The notes under the pieces were generated by a model, which worked only from the letters and a program-made list of their open reading frames with translations, was not told the origin of the DNA and did no database searches. A stretch of 64,000 nt of DNA from Naganishia liquefaciens (lineage: Eukaryota > Basidiomycota > Tremellomycetes > Filobasidiales > Filobasidiaceae), in the NCBI GenBank assembly GCA_013423385.1, contig BLZA01000011.1:867174-931173 (forward strand). The letters are read 5' to 3'. This document shows positions 49,990-60,117 of this stretch, piece by piece. The position numbers were made by a program, and so were the translations under genes. How positions within the stretch are numbered: the first letter of the stretch is position 1; every line of letters starts with the position of its first letter.

Positions 49990-52393
49990 TCAAGGTTTGG
50001 AATGATCTGAATCCGGGGGCGATAGTAATTGTGTCGGTTCCGGCAGCGCCACGCCGTCCGCTTCATCCATACCAGGCTCGAGCGGCGCCGTCAGCGGCAA
50101 TGCGGGCGTGTCCCGTTCCGCGTCGTCAGCAAGCGGGACGGTCAAAGGTGCGGTCTCGACCGTCAAGGTCATGGGCAGCGCGCGCGCGAAGCGGTCGCTC
50201 GAGGGCGAGGTATTGTTGATCGGAGGTTGCTGGAGCGGCGAGTCACCGACGGCCGGGCGTTTCTGCTGTGCGAGGACCGAACCAGGCAAGGCCGAGTAGG
50301 GCTTGACGGCGGCGGCGGCGGCGCGCAAGGAGGCGGCGGACTGCCGTGCCGAGTCTGCTTCGTCGGTCATGTCGTCAAACAAGACGCGTCCGATCTTGTT
50401 GTTGGCAGAGGACGCCGCCGTGGCACGATGAAGGGATGCCGTGGCGGGACTGGAATGCGCAATGGCCGGGCTCGGGCTCGCCGCGAGGAAGAGGATCGCC
50501 TCGGCCGCCTGCTGGTCTTCATCTGATGCCGAAGCGGCCGCCGAGGCCTTGAGGTTGTCTTCGTCCGATGATGAGGCCGACGCCGACATTGCGCAAGACG
50601 ACACGTGGTGATCCCGGGCAAAGCTGCCCGGTGGACGTCTGTTCGCACTCGAGGGTGAGAGCGCGCCGCCAATAGACTGCTGGAACCGACGTGCGCGCGT
50701 CGGGCTCGCGATCCGAGAGCCGCCATCGCCACCGCCGCCCGTTGTTGCCGACGTCAAGATGGCGGCAAAACTTGCCGCGCGAGGTTTCGGCGCGCGCAAG
50801 TGATGCCCCTGCGACGGCAGCGGCTGCGACGACGGCGGGGCGTGATCGAGCGTCGGTGACCGCACACCCGCCAACGGTGGACCGCCATTACGCGCCGGGT
50901 TAAAGCTCGCCGGCGCGGACCCGAGCATCGACATGAGTCCGTTGGCGGCATCGACGTCGGACGCGTCGGTGCCAAAGGGCATGCTGATCTGCGCCGCCGC
51001 CGCCGCCGCCGAGGGCGAATCGACGCGTTGGTACCCCGTCAAGATATTCCGTGCCGCAAACGCCGGCCGTGACTCGATCGAATGCGACGCCGACCGGGGT
51101 TTCCTCGACGTGCGCAGTCGGACGCCGGCGCCTTCCCCGTGATCCGGAACAGGATCCCGCTGGCGTCCATAGATGGTATTCGATCCAAACGCCGGCATGA
51201 GCGTCACGCTCGGTGTGCGCGTAACACCCACGGCGGCGCGTCCGTTCGGGCCACGCGGCCGTTTACGCGGACTTGAGGCCGCGGCCGCGTGAGCCCCCAC
51301 CGCCGCCGCATCGTCATCGTCATCGTCATCGCCCTCTAGCCCACCCGAAAAGACCGCATCCCCCCTCGGCCCGCCCGCCGCCTCCGAGTATCCGCTCGTT
51401 TCGAACCGGACACTGCCCGAGGAAGGGATATACCGGCCGCCCCTGCCTGGCGAACGCACAACGGGGCCCGCGCCGCCCAGTCCACTACTCGGACTCCGCG
51501 GATACGCAAACGCCACACGAGGACCCAACGTCGCCGTCGTCGTCGTCGATGCCGATGCCGATGCCGCCACGTCCGGCATATGTCCATACTTGGGCGACAT
51601 GGGCCCCACGCCGCCGCCGCCGCCGCCGGAGCCGCCGGATCCTCTGCGACGCGACGCAATACTATTGAGCACCTGCATCCCCGCGGCCGTCGATGCCGAG
51701 GGCGAACGCAGCCCGTGTCCCGGGGAGGCAGGGCTGCGGAACGTTGATGGTCTCGAGGGTGAGAAGAGGTGGGCGGCGCTGGTGGTGGTGCTGCTGCTGC
51801 TGCTGCTTGGCAAGGGGTGTACTTCCGGGTCGACCTCGCGCGGGGCAACGATGGAGAGCGAGGCCATGGATTTACGTTTGCGGAGGTTGGAGGAAGACAA
51901 TGATGCGCCAGTGGTGCCGGATGGTCCGGGCTCGGCCGGGTGGGCGGTAAAATGTGGAGACGGACGTTTGTTCGTGGACGACGACGACGGGCTCGCCTGG
52001 CTCTGTGCGAGAAGAGAAGCCTGGGTAAGACGTTGCTGCAGCAGGGCAACCTTCTACGAAACGCCCCCCGCCAAACCACGAATCAGTCAGGCCGCGCATC
52101 CCGCGCATATCGTTTGCGCTGCTCACCCGTGTCATATCGATACTATGCATCAGCTTGTCCAAGTCGATCGCCCCTCCTCCTCCTCCTCCGCCGCCGCCGC
52201 CATCGGTCCCTCCGCGATGCTGCAAACCGGGAACCGTCGAGCTCGAATTGACATCTCGCTCCTTGTTGACGAATGATCCCGATTCCGGTCCCGGAGCGGC
52301 GTCGTCCCTTGCCGCGATCGTGGCCTGAACGCCCATGTTTCCGTCCGGCTTGACTTGCTCCGTCTCGACTTTGGGCGTCGAGACCTGCGCCAT
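49990..52393 (-). CDS. Whi5/Nrm1-like transcriptional repressor, tentative
   Basis: Two exons (52393-52058, 52020-49990) give about 788 residues, nearly all of low complexity and rich in Ser, Pro, Ala and Gly, with many SP sites. Two short parts stand out. The first is a helix followed by Ser/Pro, EDQQAAEAILFLAASPSPA (50520-50461), and 35 residues later GRVLFDDMTDEA. This arrangement recalls the GTB motif of Whi5/Nrm1 proteins, which bind the G1/S transcription factors SBF/MBF and are released by Cdk phosphorylation. A basic NLRKRKS near residue 140 could be a nuclear signal. The C-terminus reads PTQLLSPPDSDHSKP. Gene model: the donor is gtagaa, which is not ideal, but both exons keep frame. 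Very GC-rich. The family call is inference from a short motif. Confidence 0.5.
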
Positions 52394-53045
52394 GGTGGGT
52401 GAACGAACGAACCAGTCTCGAGTCCTCTGCGGCTCTGTATGCGCGCACGCCAGGGGGGGATGCTATGCGATAATGAATACGGCGTGTGCGCGCAAGGTGG
52501 GGATCCGACGACGAGGGCGAGGATGGTGGGTGATCCGACCTGGAGAGCGAGTCATCCCCGTCGCGGCGGGCGCACGTCAGTCACGTCGCGCGAAAGACAA
52601 ACGACGCGCGTCACATTGAAGGGAAAAACGCAAAGAAGGGAGGGAGGCAAGGCGCAAAGCCCGGCCGGCGGTGCATCCACGTATCGGATGGGCGTCATGT
52701 GTTTGTTTGGGCTTTCGACGCGCGGGGTGTTTACAAGACTGCACCAGAAAAAGGGGACGCAGATGGCGAGGACCATCACGGTCGCCACCCGACGCAGATG
52801 AGTCTGGCAGCGCAGCGACAAAGGGAGACGCCCACTCGACGAGTCGGCGGACGAGGGATAATTTGCTGCTTTGGGAAAATCACGGCGCTCGACCCGACGC
52901 GTCGCGGATGCAGACGCGCCCAGGCTCTCCTGGCTAGTATAGCTAGCTATTCTATTCCATGATCGTATGCATAATGGCGATACAGTCCATCGCTTTCGCT
53001 TTGCTTCTTTTCCTTCGTTTTCGTTCCCCGCTCCCCGCGCCGCAT
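52394..53045. promoter_or_regulatory. Region between MIC60 3' end and Whi5-like start
   Basis: 652 bp, same-strand neighbours. A 198-codon minus frame (53148-52552) overlaps the MIC60 end and resembles nothing. Likely MIC60 3' flank and the Whi5-like promoter. Confidence 0.35.
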
Positions 53046-55815
53046 CTACACAAGCAGCAAGCTCGAGAGCGTCGCCTCGGTGGCAATGACCTGTGTAAAA
53101 TAGCATAGCACCATCAGCGCATGGACTCGGCGCACCCCTTGCTCCCACCCGCCCCCGTACTCACCCCGAGCGCCTGCTCCACCTCCAACCGCCTGCGCGC
53201 CTCGCGCAACCAGTCGCCCGCCACTTTACCGGCCCATCCTCGCAGCTGATTCACCTGCCGCGCCGCCCCGTCCAGATCCTTTTCTCCCAACAGGTATTCG
53301 GCACGCGCAAGCACCGCACCGACATCGTCCCCCTCGACCCATCCGTTTTGTCGACGGAACAAGAGCTTGCTCAGGGCCGCCGAGGCCACGTGGCTGAGCA
53401 CGCCGGCCTCGTGTTCCGCGGCGGGGACGAGCGAGACGGATTGAATGCTGGGCGCGACGGTCGTCGTGAACCAGCTCGCGAGCGCCGGGAACGATTTCAC
53501 ACCGGCCCGGGCGGCACCGGATCGCTCAATGCTCTCGATCATCGAGTCAATCAGGCTGCGTGCCTCGGCGTCGGCACTCGCACCGGCTTGAGCGGCCGCG
53601 GCCGCCGTCTTGAGCACGCGCAGCTCATCGTCAAACGCGACGCCGCCGCGTTCCGCTTTGGCCTGCACGGCACGCAGCGCCGACCAGAGCGTGTGCAGGG
53701 AAACATTGGCGTCGAGCGCCGACGAATTGTCGAGCGTAATCTTTTCGAGCTGCTTGAACGACGTCGTCAGGTGGTCGAGCTTGGCCAGCCGGCCGCCGCG
53801 TTCCGTCTCGACCTGGGCCTTGATCGAGCGCAGCCATCGTCGCTGCAGCTCGATGCCCTGCGCAATGACTTCTTCTCGGAGCCTGGGGAGGGGGAGGGGG
53901 AGGGGGGCCAATCAGCGCTGCCCGCACACCAAACGCCCGGACCCTCGACGGAACAAAACCCACCTCTGCTCAATGCCGACGCGCTGGCCCTCGAGCTCAC
54001 GGTCCAACACCTTGCGCCATCCTTCCACAAGCTTTTCACGCTCCTCCTTCCATCCCTCGACCAACTCGCCCTCCTTGTTCGTCCACTCGCGCTCGCGCGC
54101 GCTCAACTGCTCCTCAAATTCGGCCCGCTTGCGCTCCGCCGTCGCCTCGAGCTTTTGTCGTTCTTCATCCTTGAGCGCCTGCAGTCGTCCGCTCAGGGAA
54201 GCCAGATCGTCCTGTGCCCGGGTAAGAATAGCCGCTGGGGAAGCGGCATCCGTGGTCGAGCTGGATCCGGCGGCGTGCGAGGTGGCCGACAGGCTCGAGG
54301 CCAGGCTGTCGATCGTCGACGCCAGCTGGCTGATGATCGGTTCGTCCTGCGCGGCCGTAAACTCGTGCACCTTGGGTGCCAGCAGCGGCAAAACGGGTTT
54401 CGGCTCGGGCAGGCCCGCCTGCAAAGGGTCGGCCGCCAGTTCCTCGCGGGTCGTCGACTGCGTCGTCGGCTCGGCGCCCGTCGCCGCCGGCTTGGGCACA
54501 TAGTATCCCGGAGGCGGCTCGAACCCGATCGGCAACGCCGGTCCCGTGTAGGCTTGCTTGGTCACCTTGTGCGATCCATCGGCAACGACATCCCGCTTCG
54601 GCTGCGTATCCACCATCTGGGCCTGCACGCCCGCGGGGACGGGCGCCTGGCTCTTGGCCTTGAGATCGTGCGCGACGTCCTCGACCTTCTGTTCGGCATC
54701 GTGCGCGGCACGTTCGGCCCGGGCACCGGCACGGCCGAGCGCCTGTTCGGCGCGATCCACAAGCTCGGTCACGCCGTCGGAAAAGTGCAGCGCCTTGACC
54801 TCGTCCACGGCCTGGATTGCCTTTTCCTTGACAGAGTCGACGGCATGGCCGGCCGTCTGCGTTGCGCCCGCGGTAGCGGCCTTGAGCCCGTCGACGGCAC
54901 GCTTGGCCTCGCCCGTGGCGGCATCCGACGCCCGAGCGGCCTTGCGCTCAACGACAGCAGCATCCCGCTTGGTCTCGCGCTCGACATCCTTGACGGCAAC
55001 ACCCGCGGCGCGCTTGGCCTCGTCCACTTTACGAGCGGCTTCGTGCTTGACATCGTCCACGGCCCGGCTCGCCTGCTGGGTCAACGTGTCCGCCTTGGCG
55101 GCAATCTTGTGGCCCAAATCGGCCGCCTTGTGCTGCGCCGTCGCCAGCAAGTCTCGAGCGCCATCCTGGGCCTTGGCCGCGGCGTCTCGCGCAGACGTGG
55201 CCGCACCCGTCGTCGTCGTCGTCGTCGGCTTGGGCTTGGCAGCGCCGAGCTGATCCCAATCGTTATCGTCGGCATACTCGATCAGCTGTTCGGCCAGCGG
55301 GAAAGTCGACGTGAAAAAGTCGCGGTACTTGTCGGATTTCAGAGACACGTACGCCGAGGTCGGGTAAAAGACGAGCGTGCCGAGCGCAAGGTAAAGGAAG
55401 AGTTTGCGGAAAAACTTGCTGGGCGGCTTGGCGTTTGGCGGAGGCGGGGGCGGAGGCGGGGGCGCACTTCCGGCCTTGGGGTTGATGGGGTTGACGGGCA
55501 CGGGCACCGGCTTGACGACCGTTGCCGCTGCGGTTGCGGCTTCAGGCACAATCACGTCGGGCTTTTTGGCAACGGGGACGACGACCGCGGGGACGGGCTT
55601 TGCATGCGCTGTCGGCGGCGGAACGGGCGGGATCCCCGGTGCGGTGGGACCACGGGATGCCGGGCTGTCGATCGCGTAGCGCTGGTATGCCGTGCAAGGG
55701 GGATCAGCAGTGTAGGATATGCGCAAGACAGAGGCGCGAGACATACCCTGAGGGCGAGGCGCGAGGCCGTGGGTACGGAGAGGCGGGGTGGGAGTGTCCT
55801 TGCGTGTCTGTACAT
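53046..55815 (-). CDS. MIC60: MICOS subunit Mic60/mitofilin
   Basis: Mic60 shapes crista junctions in the mitochondrial inner membrane. Four exons (55815-55747, 55681-53964, 53882-53165, 53090-53046) give 849 residues. The start MYRHARTLPPRLSVPTASRL is a mitochondrial presequence. A proline-rich part precedes a membrane helix, KLFLYLALGTLVFYPTSAYV (near 55400-55340). Then comes a long Ala/Lys/Asp repeat-like amphipathic stretch (about 55240-54650) and a coiled coil (EEQLSAREREWTNKEGELVE). The C-terminal mitofilin domain reads FDDELRVLKTAAAAAQ, FTTTVAPSIQSVSLVP, LLFRRQNGWVEGDDVGAVLA, and ends DWLREARRRLEVEQALG then VIATEATLSSLLLV. It is longer than yeast Mic60 mainly through the Ala/Lys region. 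Intron 2 has a CCCCCT repeat before its acceptor. Confidence 0.92.
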
Positions 55816-56204
55816 GGTGCTGGGAGTGACAGCCGGGGGAGTCGAGGGGTGGGGTGGGTGTGTCTCTGGTATGGAGGAGGACGCATTGACTCTTGTCGTC
55901 CAATCGCTCGCTTTTCCCGGCGCAATGAGAGCAATCGGGCGCGACAGGGGAACGGGGAACGGGGATGATTAGGTAAGCGCGTCCGGGAGGGGGAGGATGA
56001 GGTCATATATAGAGGGGTGGCGGATAGGTCGAGGCGGAGACCGGTCGACAGATTACGATAGCACAGAGGCCGAGGCGATCAAGAGTACGGCATAAGAATA
56101 CATGTTACAAGCAAATATGACAAGGCACGCCGCATATCAAGACTCCACGCAGAATCAGGTATCCCTATTCTCGCATGACCACTCTCCAAGAAATATATGC
56201 AGAA
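55816..56204. promoter_or_regulatory. MIC60 upstream region
   Basis: About 390 bp upstream of MIC60; no gene or repeat recognised. Confidence 0.35.
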
Positions 56205-57080
56205 TCAGTCAAACCACCCAGCAACAGCGTCAATCAGCTCGCCCACTCCATCCGCAAGTTGTGTCAGACCTGCCACGATCAATATGGCGGTGCCAGTGGC
56301 CGCCGTGATGGCTTCGCGCGTTCGCGAACGCCGGCTTGATTGAACTGTGGCTCCATCGGTGTGGCGGCGAGCGCAGCCCGAGATATCAACCCTTGCAGCT
56401 CGGTACCGTCACCGGTCTTGTTTGCGGGCGGCAGATCAGAGAAACGCAAATTAAATTGGGGGGGGGGGGGGGGTGACGCTCCATCTTACCTGAGTCTCCA
56501 GAGTCAAGGACAGGGCTCGATAGATGTATTGTGCGGTGAGGGCGGTGTATGTGGCCCCAACAATGTCAAAGACCGCGTGGCGAATCCTTTCATCAATGTC
56601 CTCAGACTGGCTCGGGCTTCCATGAGCATCTGTCTCGAACGCGCGAGCCGTAACGAGACTGACCGCTTGTCGCTTTGCTGTCTTTTCTCTCTTTCCTATC
56701 ACTTGAAGCCGCACATCGGGAGTCAAGAGTGCCACAGGTATAGCCTAGTAACCGCCCACGAAGATGCACGGCCAGAAGAAGGGTATCAAATACAGCGGTG
56801 TGCAAACATTGGCAGTTTCAAGGTGCATACCGTGACCAATTCAGCCAAAGACTTAACTTTGATGACGACATTACGGACCACGGCCTCGCTAACTCGGTCG
56901 ACAACAAGCTGGACATCGAGGTGGTTCAGCTGCTCTTGCTGTTTCGGCTTCGAACTTGTCGGAGAGTAGCTCGAATTGGGTGGCGAGGTTATGATGAAAT
57001 GTGTCCTTGCGCTCTCGTGTAAAGGTCATCATTGCCGCCTCCACACTGCTGATCAATTCGAGTCGCTTATTATCGGTCAT
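56205..57080 (-). CDS. Doubtful small gene with C-terminal membrane helix
   Basis: Three coding-like blocks lie in order on the minus strand. The first begins MTDNKRLELISSVEAAMMTF and is helical (HHNLATQFELLSDKFEAETA). An overlapping frame then reads QLNHLDVQLVVDRVSEAVVR. After a plausible intron comes AIPVALLTPDVRLQVIGKRE to AQYIYRALSLTLETQ. The last block, REAITAATGTAILIVAGLTQ then LADGVGELIDAVAGWFD, is a likely membrane helix and ends at 56205. I could not join the blocks into one frame: one shift remains inside the first block and another near a 16-base G run (56458-56473, read as C on this strand). It may be an active gene with unusual introns, a decayed one, or a sequence-length error at the run. 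Function unknown. Confidence 0.35.
56458..56473. repeat. 16-base G run
   Basis: An uninterrupted poly-G on the plus strand, inside the doubtful gene on the minus strand. Longest of five such runs of 12 or more in the window. Confidence 0.9.
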
Positions 57081-57266
57081 GGTGACGGTTTCAGGAGAGG
57101 ATACTGAGCGATTGAAAGGTGATGTCTAAATCGATAGTGAGGGTTATAGTATAAAGACTTCGAAAGTGCAAAGTATTTTTTCCCCGCACTGGTTGATCAC
57201 GCCGCGATGACTAGCACGAAGAGCATTGAGAGGGGAAATTGTTTGGTAAGACCATTTGTTCAGCGC

Positions 57267-57520
57267 AGGCGGATGAGATCATGCCACCCGCAAATGCTCG
57301 TTCCTACTTGGCTCCGCCAACTGATTCAAAGAGCAAACGTCGTGTATTAGAGGCTGTTGTAGAAAGCAAGACAAATCGCCTGTTAGTCTTTGCCATTCAT
57401 TCTATCTCAGGCGGATGATGTGATACACCCCCAGATCCTCGTCCCTTCTTGGCTCGGCCCCACTCTTTCAGAGGGCAAACGTCGTGGCATATATACGACT
57501 TTTGAGAGAAAGCAAGGTGG
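57267..57520. repeat. Diverged tandem duplication, two units of about 105-112 bp
   Basis: Unit 1 (57267-57372) and unit 2 (57409-57520) start 142 bp apart and share in order AGGCGGATGA, CTCGT, CTTGGCTC, CAAACGTCGTG and GAAAGCAAG. Spacing inside the units is nearly equal, so shared descent is likely. Both can be read in one frame as similar peptides, but no start or splice context supports coding. Confidence 0.7.
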
Positions 57521-57601
57521 AGAGTCCCGTTGCATCCGCCTCGTGGTCTGGGCGGGTGGCTTACGTAACAAGGCAATCGTGGCGGATGCATGACGAATAG
57601 A

Positions 57602-57636
57602 GCATTCATTCATGCATTCATGCATTCATGCATTCA
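57602..57636. repeat. ATGCATTC octamer array ahead of Hikeshi
   Basis: About four units of GCATTCAT in tandem. ATGs fall at 57612, 57620 and 57628, one in each frame; the one at 57620 is in frame with the Hikeshi ATG at 57674. Confidence 0.85.
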
Positions 57637-57673
57637 GAGATCCCTCCCCCCGCAGCCCGTCCCCATCCCCACC

Positions 57674-58599
57674 ATGTTTGGATGCATCGTCGCAGGACGC
57701 CTCGTGTACGCCCTGCATCTCGCCCACGCACACCCCAACGGCTCACCCCGCACCCCAGACAGACAAATCTCCAGCAGGTCGACCAGGCCGGAACGAGCTT
57801 TGTCTTTGAGATTGAGCGCGCACACGAGGTCAACCACTTGACCGTCTTTCTCCTCGGCACAGGTATGGTCGCCGAGAGTCTAATTCGCTTCGCTCAGAGC
57901 TCTGAATTCTCGTGTTCTTCTCCTCGTCAAGTGCCCTTTCCCGACGGATATGGCGCATCCGTGCACTTTCAGTTCCCGGGAAAGGATTTCCTCCCGCTCG
58001 GAACGTAAGCACCGTCTGCGCTCTCACCTCTGTTCCGCACCTCAAACACACCCTCTCATCAATCCCCCCGCCCCCCCATTCCTCCAGGCTGACAAACGCC
58101 CGTCCATCATCCATCTACCGCCTCCGTCCGCTCCAAGGCTCCGCTGCCCCGCCAAACGACGCACCGGGCCGACTGGGAATCCAAATTCAGCCAGTCGCAG
58201 CGCTCGAGCAAGTTACGGCCAGCTTGTCGTCCCGCACGGCTGAAGCACAGCAGACGGCGTCCGCGGGAGCAGAAGCCGGAACGCTCGTCAGACGGGGCGG
58301 AGATATGACGGGCGCAGACGTATCAAGGTTGGCGGAAAAGATTGTCAAGAATGTACGTCCGCCCCTTCCCCCCCCCCCCTTGCGCTTTTCCCTCTTCTTC
58401 CCGCTCACAAACACCCTCGCTCCCCTCCCCCTCCCCCCATTCGCAGCTCTTCAACTACCTCCACTCATTCGAAGGCGGGCCCTCGACGTCCCTGACGCCC
58501 GAGACGCCGATCCCGCTCGGGGTGTTCCAGCGCTGGTACGAGCGGTTCCTGAGTAAAGTGCGGAATGGAGGGGTCGGGTGGCTGGAGGAGGATGTGTAG
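57674..58599 (+). CDS. OPI10: Hikeshi/Opi10 family protein
   Basis: Hikeshi carries Hsp70 into the nucleus under heat stress; the yeast homologue is Opi10. Five exons (57674-57703, 57763-57862, 57932-58004, 58088-58352, 58447-58599) give 206 residues, near the human length. The start MFGCIVAGRL is diagnostic, followed by FVFEIERAHEVNHLTVFLLG, VPFPDGYGASVHFQFPGKDF, LPLGTLTNARPSSIYRLR and LGIQIQPVAAL. The C-terminus has AEKIVKNLFNYLHSF, PIPLGVFQRWYERFLSKVRN and the end WLEEDV. Compared with human Hikeshi the linker after the N-terminal beta domain is Ala/Gly-rich. An in-frame upstream ATG at 57620 could add 18 residues, but MFGC is the family start. A 12-C run lies in intron 4. Confidence 0.93.
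58368..58379. repeat. 12-base C run in Hikeshi intron 4
   Basis: Pyrimidine-rich intron; the run starts 15 bases after the donor. Confidence 0.9.
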
Positions 58600-58870
58600 C
58601 GTGGGCAGCACCGTAGGGCGTCTGAGTTGGGTGCTGTCGGGCTAGGCGAGTGGTATCGCCATGGCGGGAGCCCAGGGATGTAGGGCCGGGACGGTGGACT
58701 GCGATACAACATGGACATGTTTAGTGGATATGTGATAGGCGGCAAGATGGCTCGGAGGGCACATGGCCGGTCTGTAGAATGCCGCCAGTCGAATCATTCG
58801 CATCAAGATGACTAGTCGCTAGACCCATTCATCCGATATTCTCCCAAACTTTAATCATGACCTGCAACAA

Positions 58871-58882
58871 CCCCCCCCCCCC
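58871..58882. repeat. 12-base C run 3' of the DUF1757-like gene
   Basis: Located 18 bases beyond the stop codon on the minus-strand gene's downstream side. Confidence 0.9.
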
Positions 58883-58900
58883 ACCAGCCGTCGCTTAGCC

Positions 58901-59595
58901 CTATCCCTTCTTACCCACCGCCTTCTTGGCCGCTTCGAGCTCTTCCCCAACCACCGGCACCGACTGCATCATGCCGCTCAAATCTGGCTCAACCTCATGC
59001 CCCTCGCGCCAGTCCTGTACGACGTGCGCACACACGCCCGCTCCCATGCCGAGCAAGCTGCCGCCGAGGACATTATTGATGATGGATGCGCGCTTCCAGA
59101 AGATGGTGCTGATGATGAGGGAGCCGAGGACGCTGCCGATGAGCGAGTAGTCGTCGGAGCGGATCTGCGTGGCCTGGGAGAGCGGGTGAGACGGGTGTCA
59201 GTACGGTGTCGTGTGAGGGCGTAAAAGGGCGAGGGAGGCTTACGTTGTGCGACTGAAAAAAAAAAGTCAACATGCATTCAGCTTCTGTCACCCTTGCATA
59301 CGGTTTCGTCACTCACCAATCTATTCATCCGATCCTGCATGGCCACCTGCGGCTCATTCTTCAACCGATAATACGCCACCGGCACACTCGCGACCGCACC
59401 ACCGTACCCGACCATCCACGTCGTCCTCAATAACCGATTCACCGAGAACGGCCGTTTCCCGCGTACGGCGTGAAAGAGCAGGTACGCGGGCGGGACGGCG
59501 AGCGAGAGCGTTTCGGCGACTTTGAGGCCCGTGTGGAGGAGGATGTAGTCGAGCGATGGGTCGGCCGAGAGGCGCGGGTGCGGAGGATTGGCCAT
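58901..59595 (-). CDS. Small membrane protein, DUF1757-like
   Basis: Three exons (59595-59317, 59252-59244, 59173-58901) give 186 residues. The middle exon is only 9 nt and encodes Ser-His-Asn, flanked by a strong polypyrimidine-cag acceptor and a gtaag donor. Hydrophobic stretches are LSLAVPPAYLLFHAV, MVGYGGAVASVPVAYY, LIGSVLGSLIISTIF and NVLGGSLLGMGAGVCAHVV, so up to four membrane passes. The join reads RMNRLSHNATQIRSDDY, close to the R-L..N..Q.R.D pattern I associate with fungal DUF1757 proteins. The role is unknown in the family. The protein ends in KKAVGKKG; a 12-C run lies just downstream (58871-58882). Confidence 0.75.
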
Positions 59596-60117
59596 TGGGT
59601 GGGTGTCGGGAAGTCGTTCTTCGTGCGGTGTGGAGCGTGTCGTATTGGGTCGCGAGGGGATGGCGAGCACAGGCAGATGTCGAGTAGATGGATACGTGCG
59701 TACTCTGCCGCGGGGTGGCCGCCCATTTTTGAATGTTGACGAGTGCTCGCTCGCTCGGATGACGACACGGCGGATGCTGATTTCAGAGTGATCGCCAGGG
59801 ACGGGACAGCAGCTACAGCGGGGAGATGGACACCCAAACGGGACCGCTCCGATTGGTTGACCGACGTCTATGATGGATAATTCGATACAGAAAATGTTAC
59901 ACTATGCACAACATGACATCCATGCTCGCCGACTACGTACGTGCTGGACGGCAGGTATACGTAGAACAAAAAGTGAGGCCATGAGAGCTGCAGGCGTGGG
60001 TCTCACTCGACCACTGGGTTGTACAGTATGCGATGGCATGACGTCTCCCCGATGAGACGCATGCGAAAGTCAAGAGTCGACGAAAGAGGTCTCCAGTGAA
60101 TCGTGGTCTGCGAGTTT
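59596..60117. other. Intergenic region
   Basis: 522 bp between two minus-strand genes: promoter of the membrane-protein gene and 3' flank of the cyclin gene. Nothing else recognised. Confidence 0.35.

Larger units (their letters stand above)
57081..57673. promoter_or_regulatory. Upstream region of Hikeshi with two kinds of tandem repeat
   Basis: 593 bp without a sure gene. It holds a diverged tandem duplication (57267-57372 and 57409-57520) and an ATGCATTC octamer array (57602-57636). Confidence 0.5.

Noticed and set aside
52552-53148. 198-codon minus-strand frame
   Set aside because: It overlaps the last MIC60 exons in another frame and resembles no family.
53348-55972. 874-codon open frame on the plus strand opposite MIC60
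   Set aside because: MIC60 on the other strand has clear family motifs, splice sites and a leader. The antisense frame is Arg/Gly-rich and arises from GC-rich codon use.
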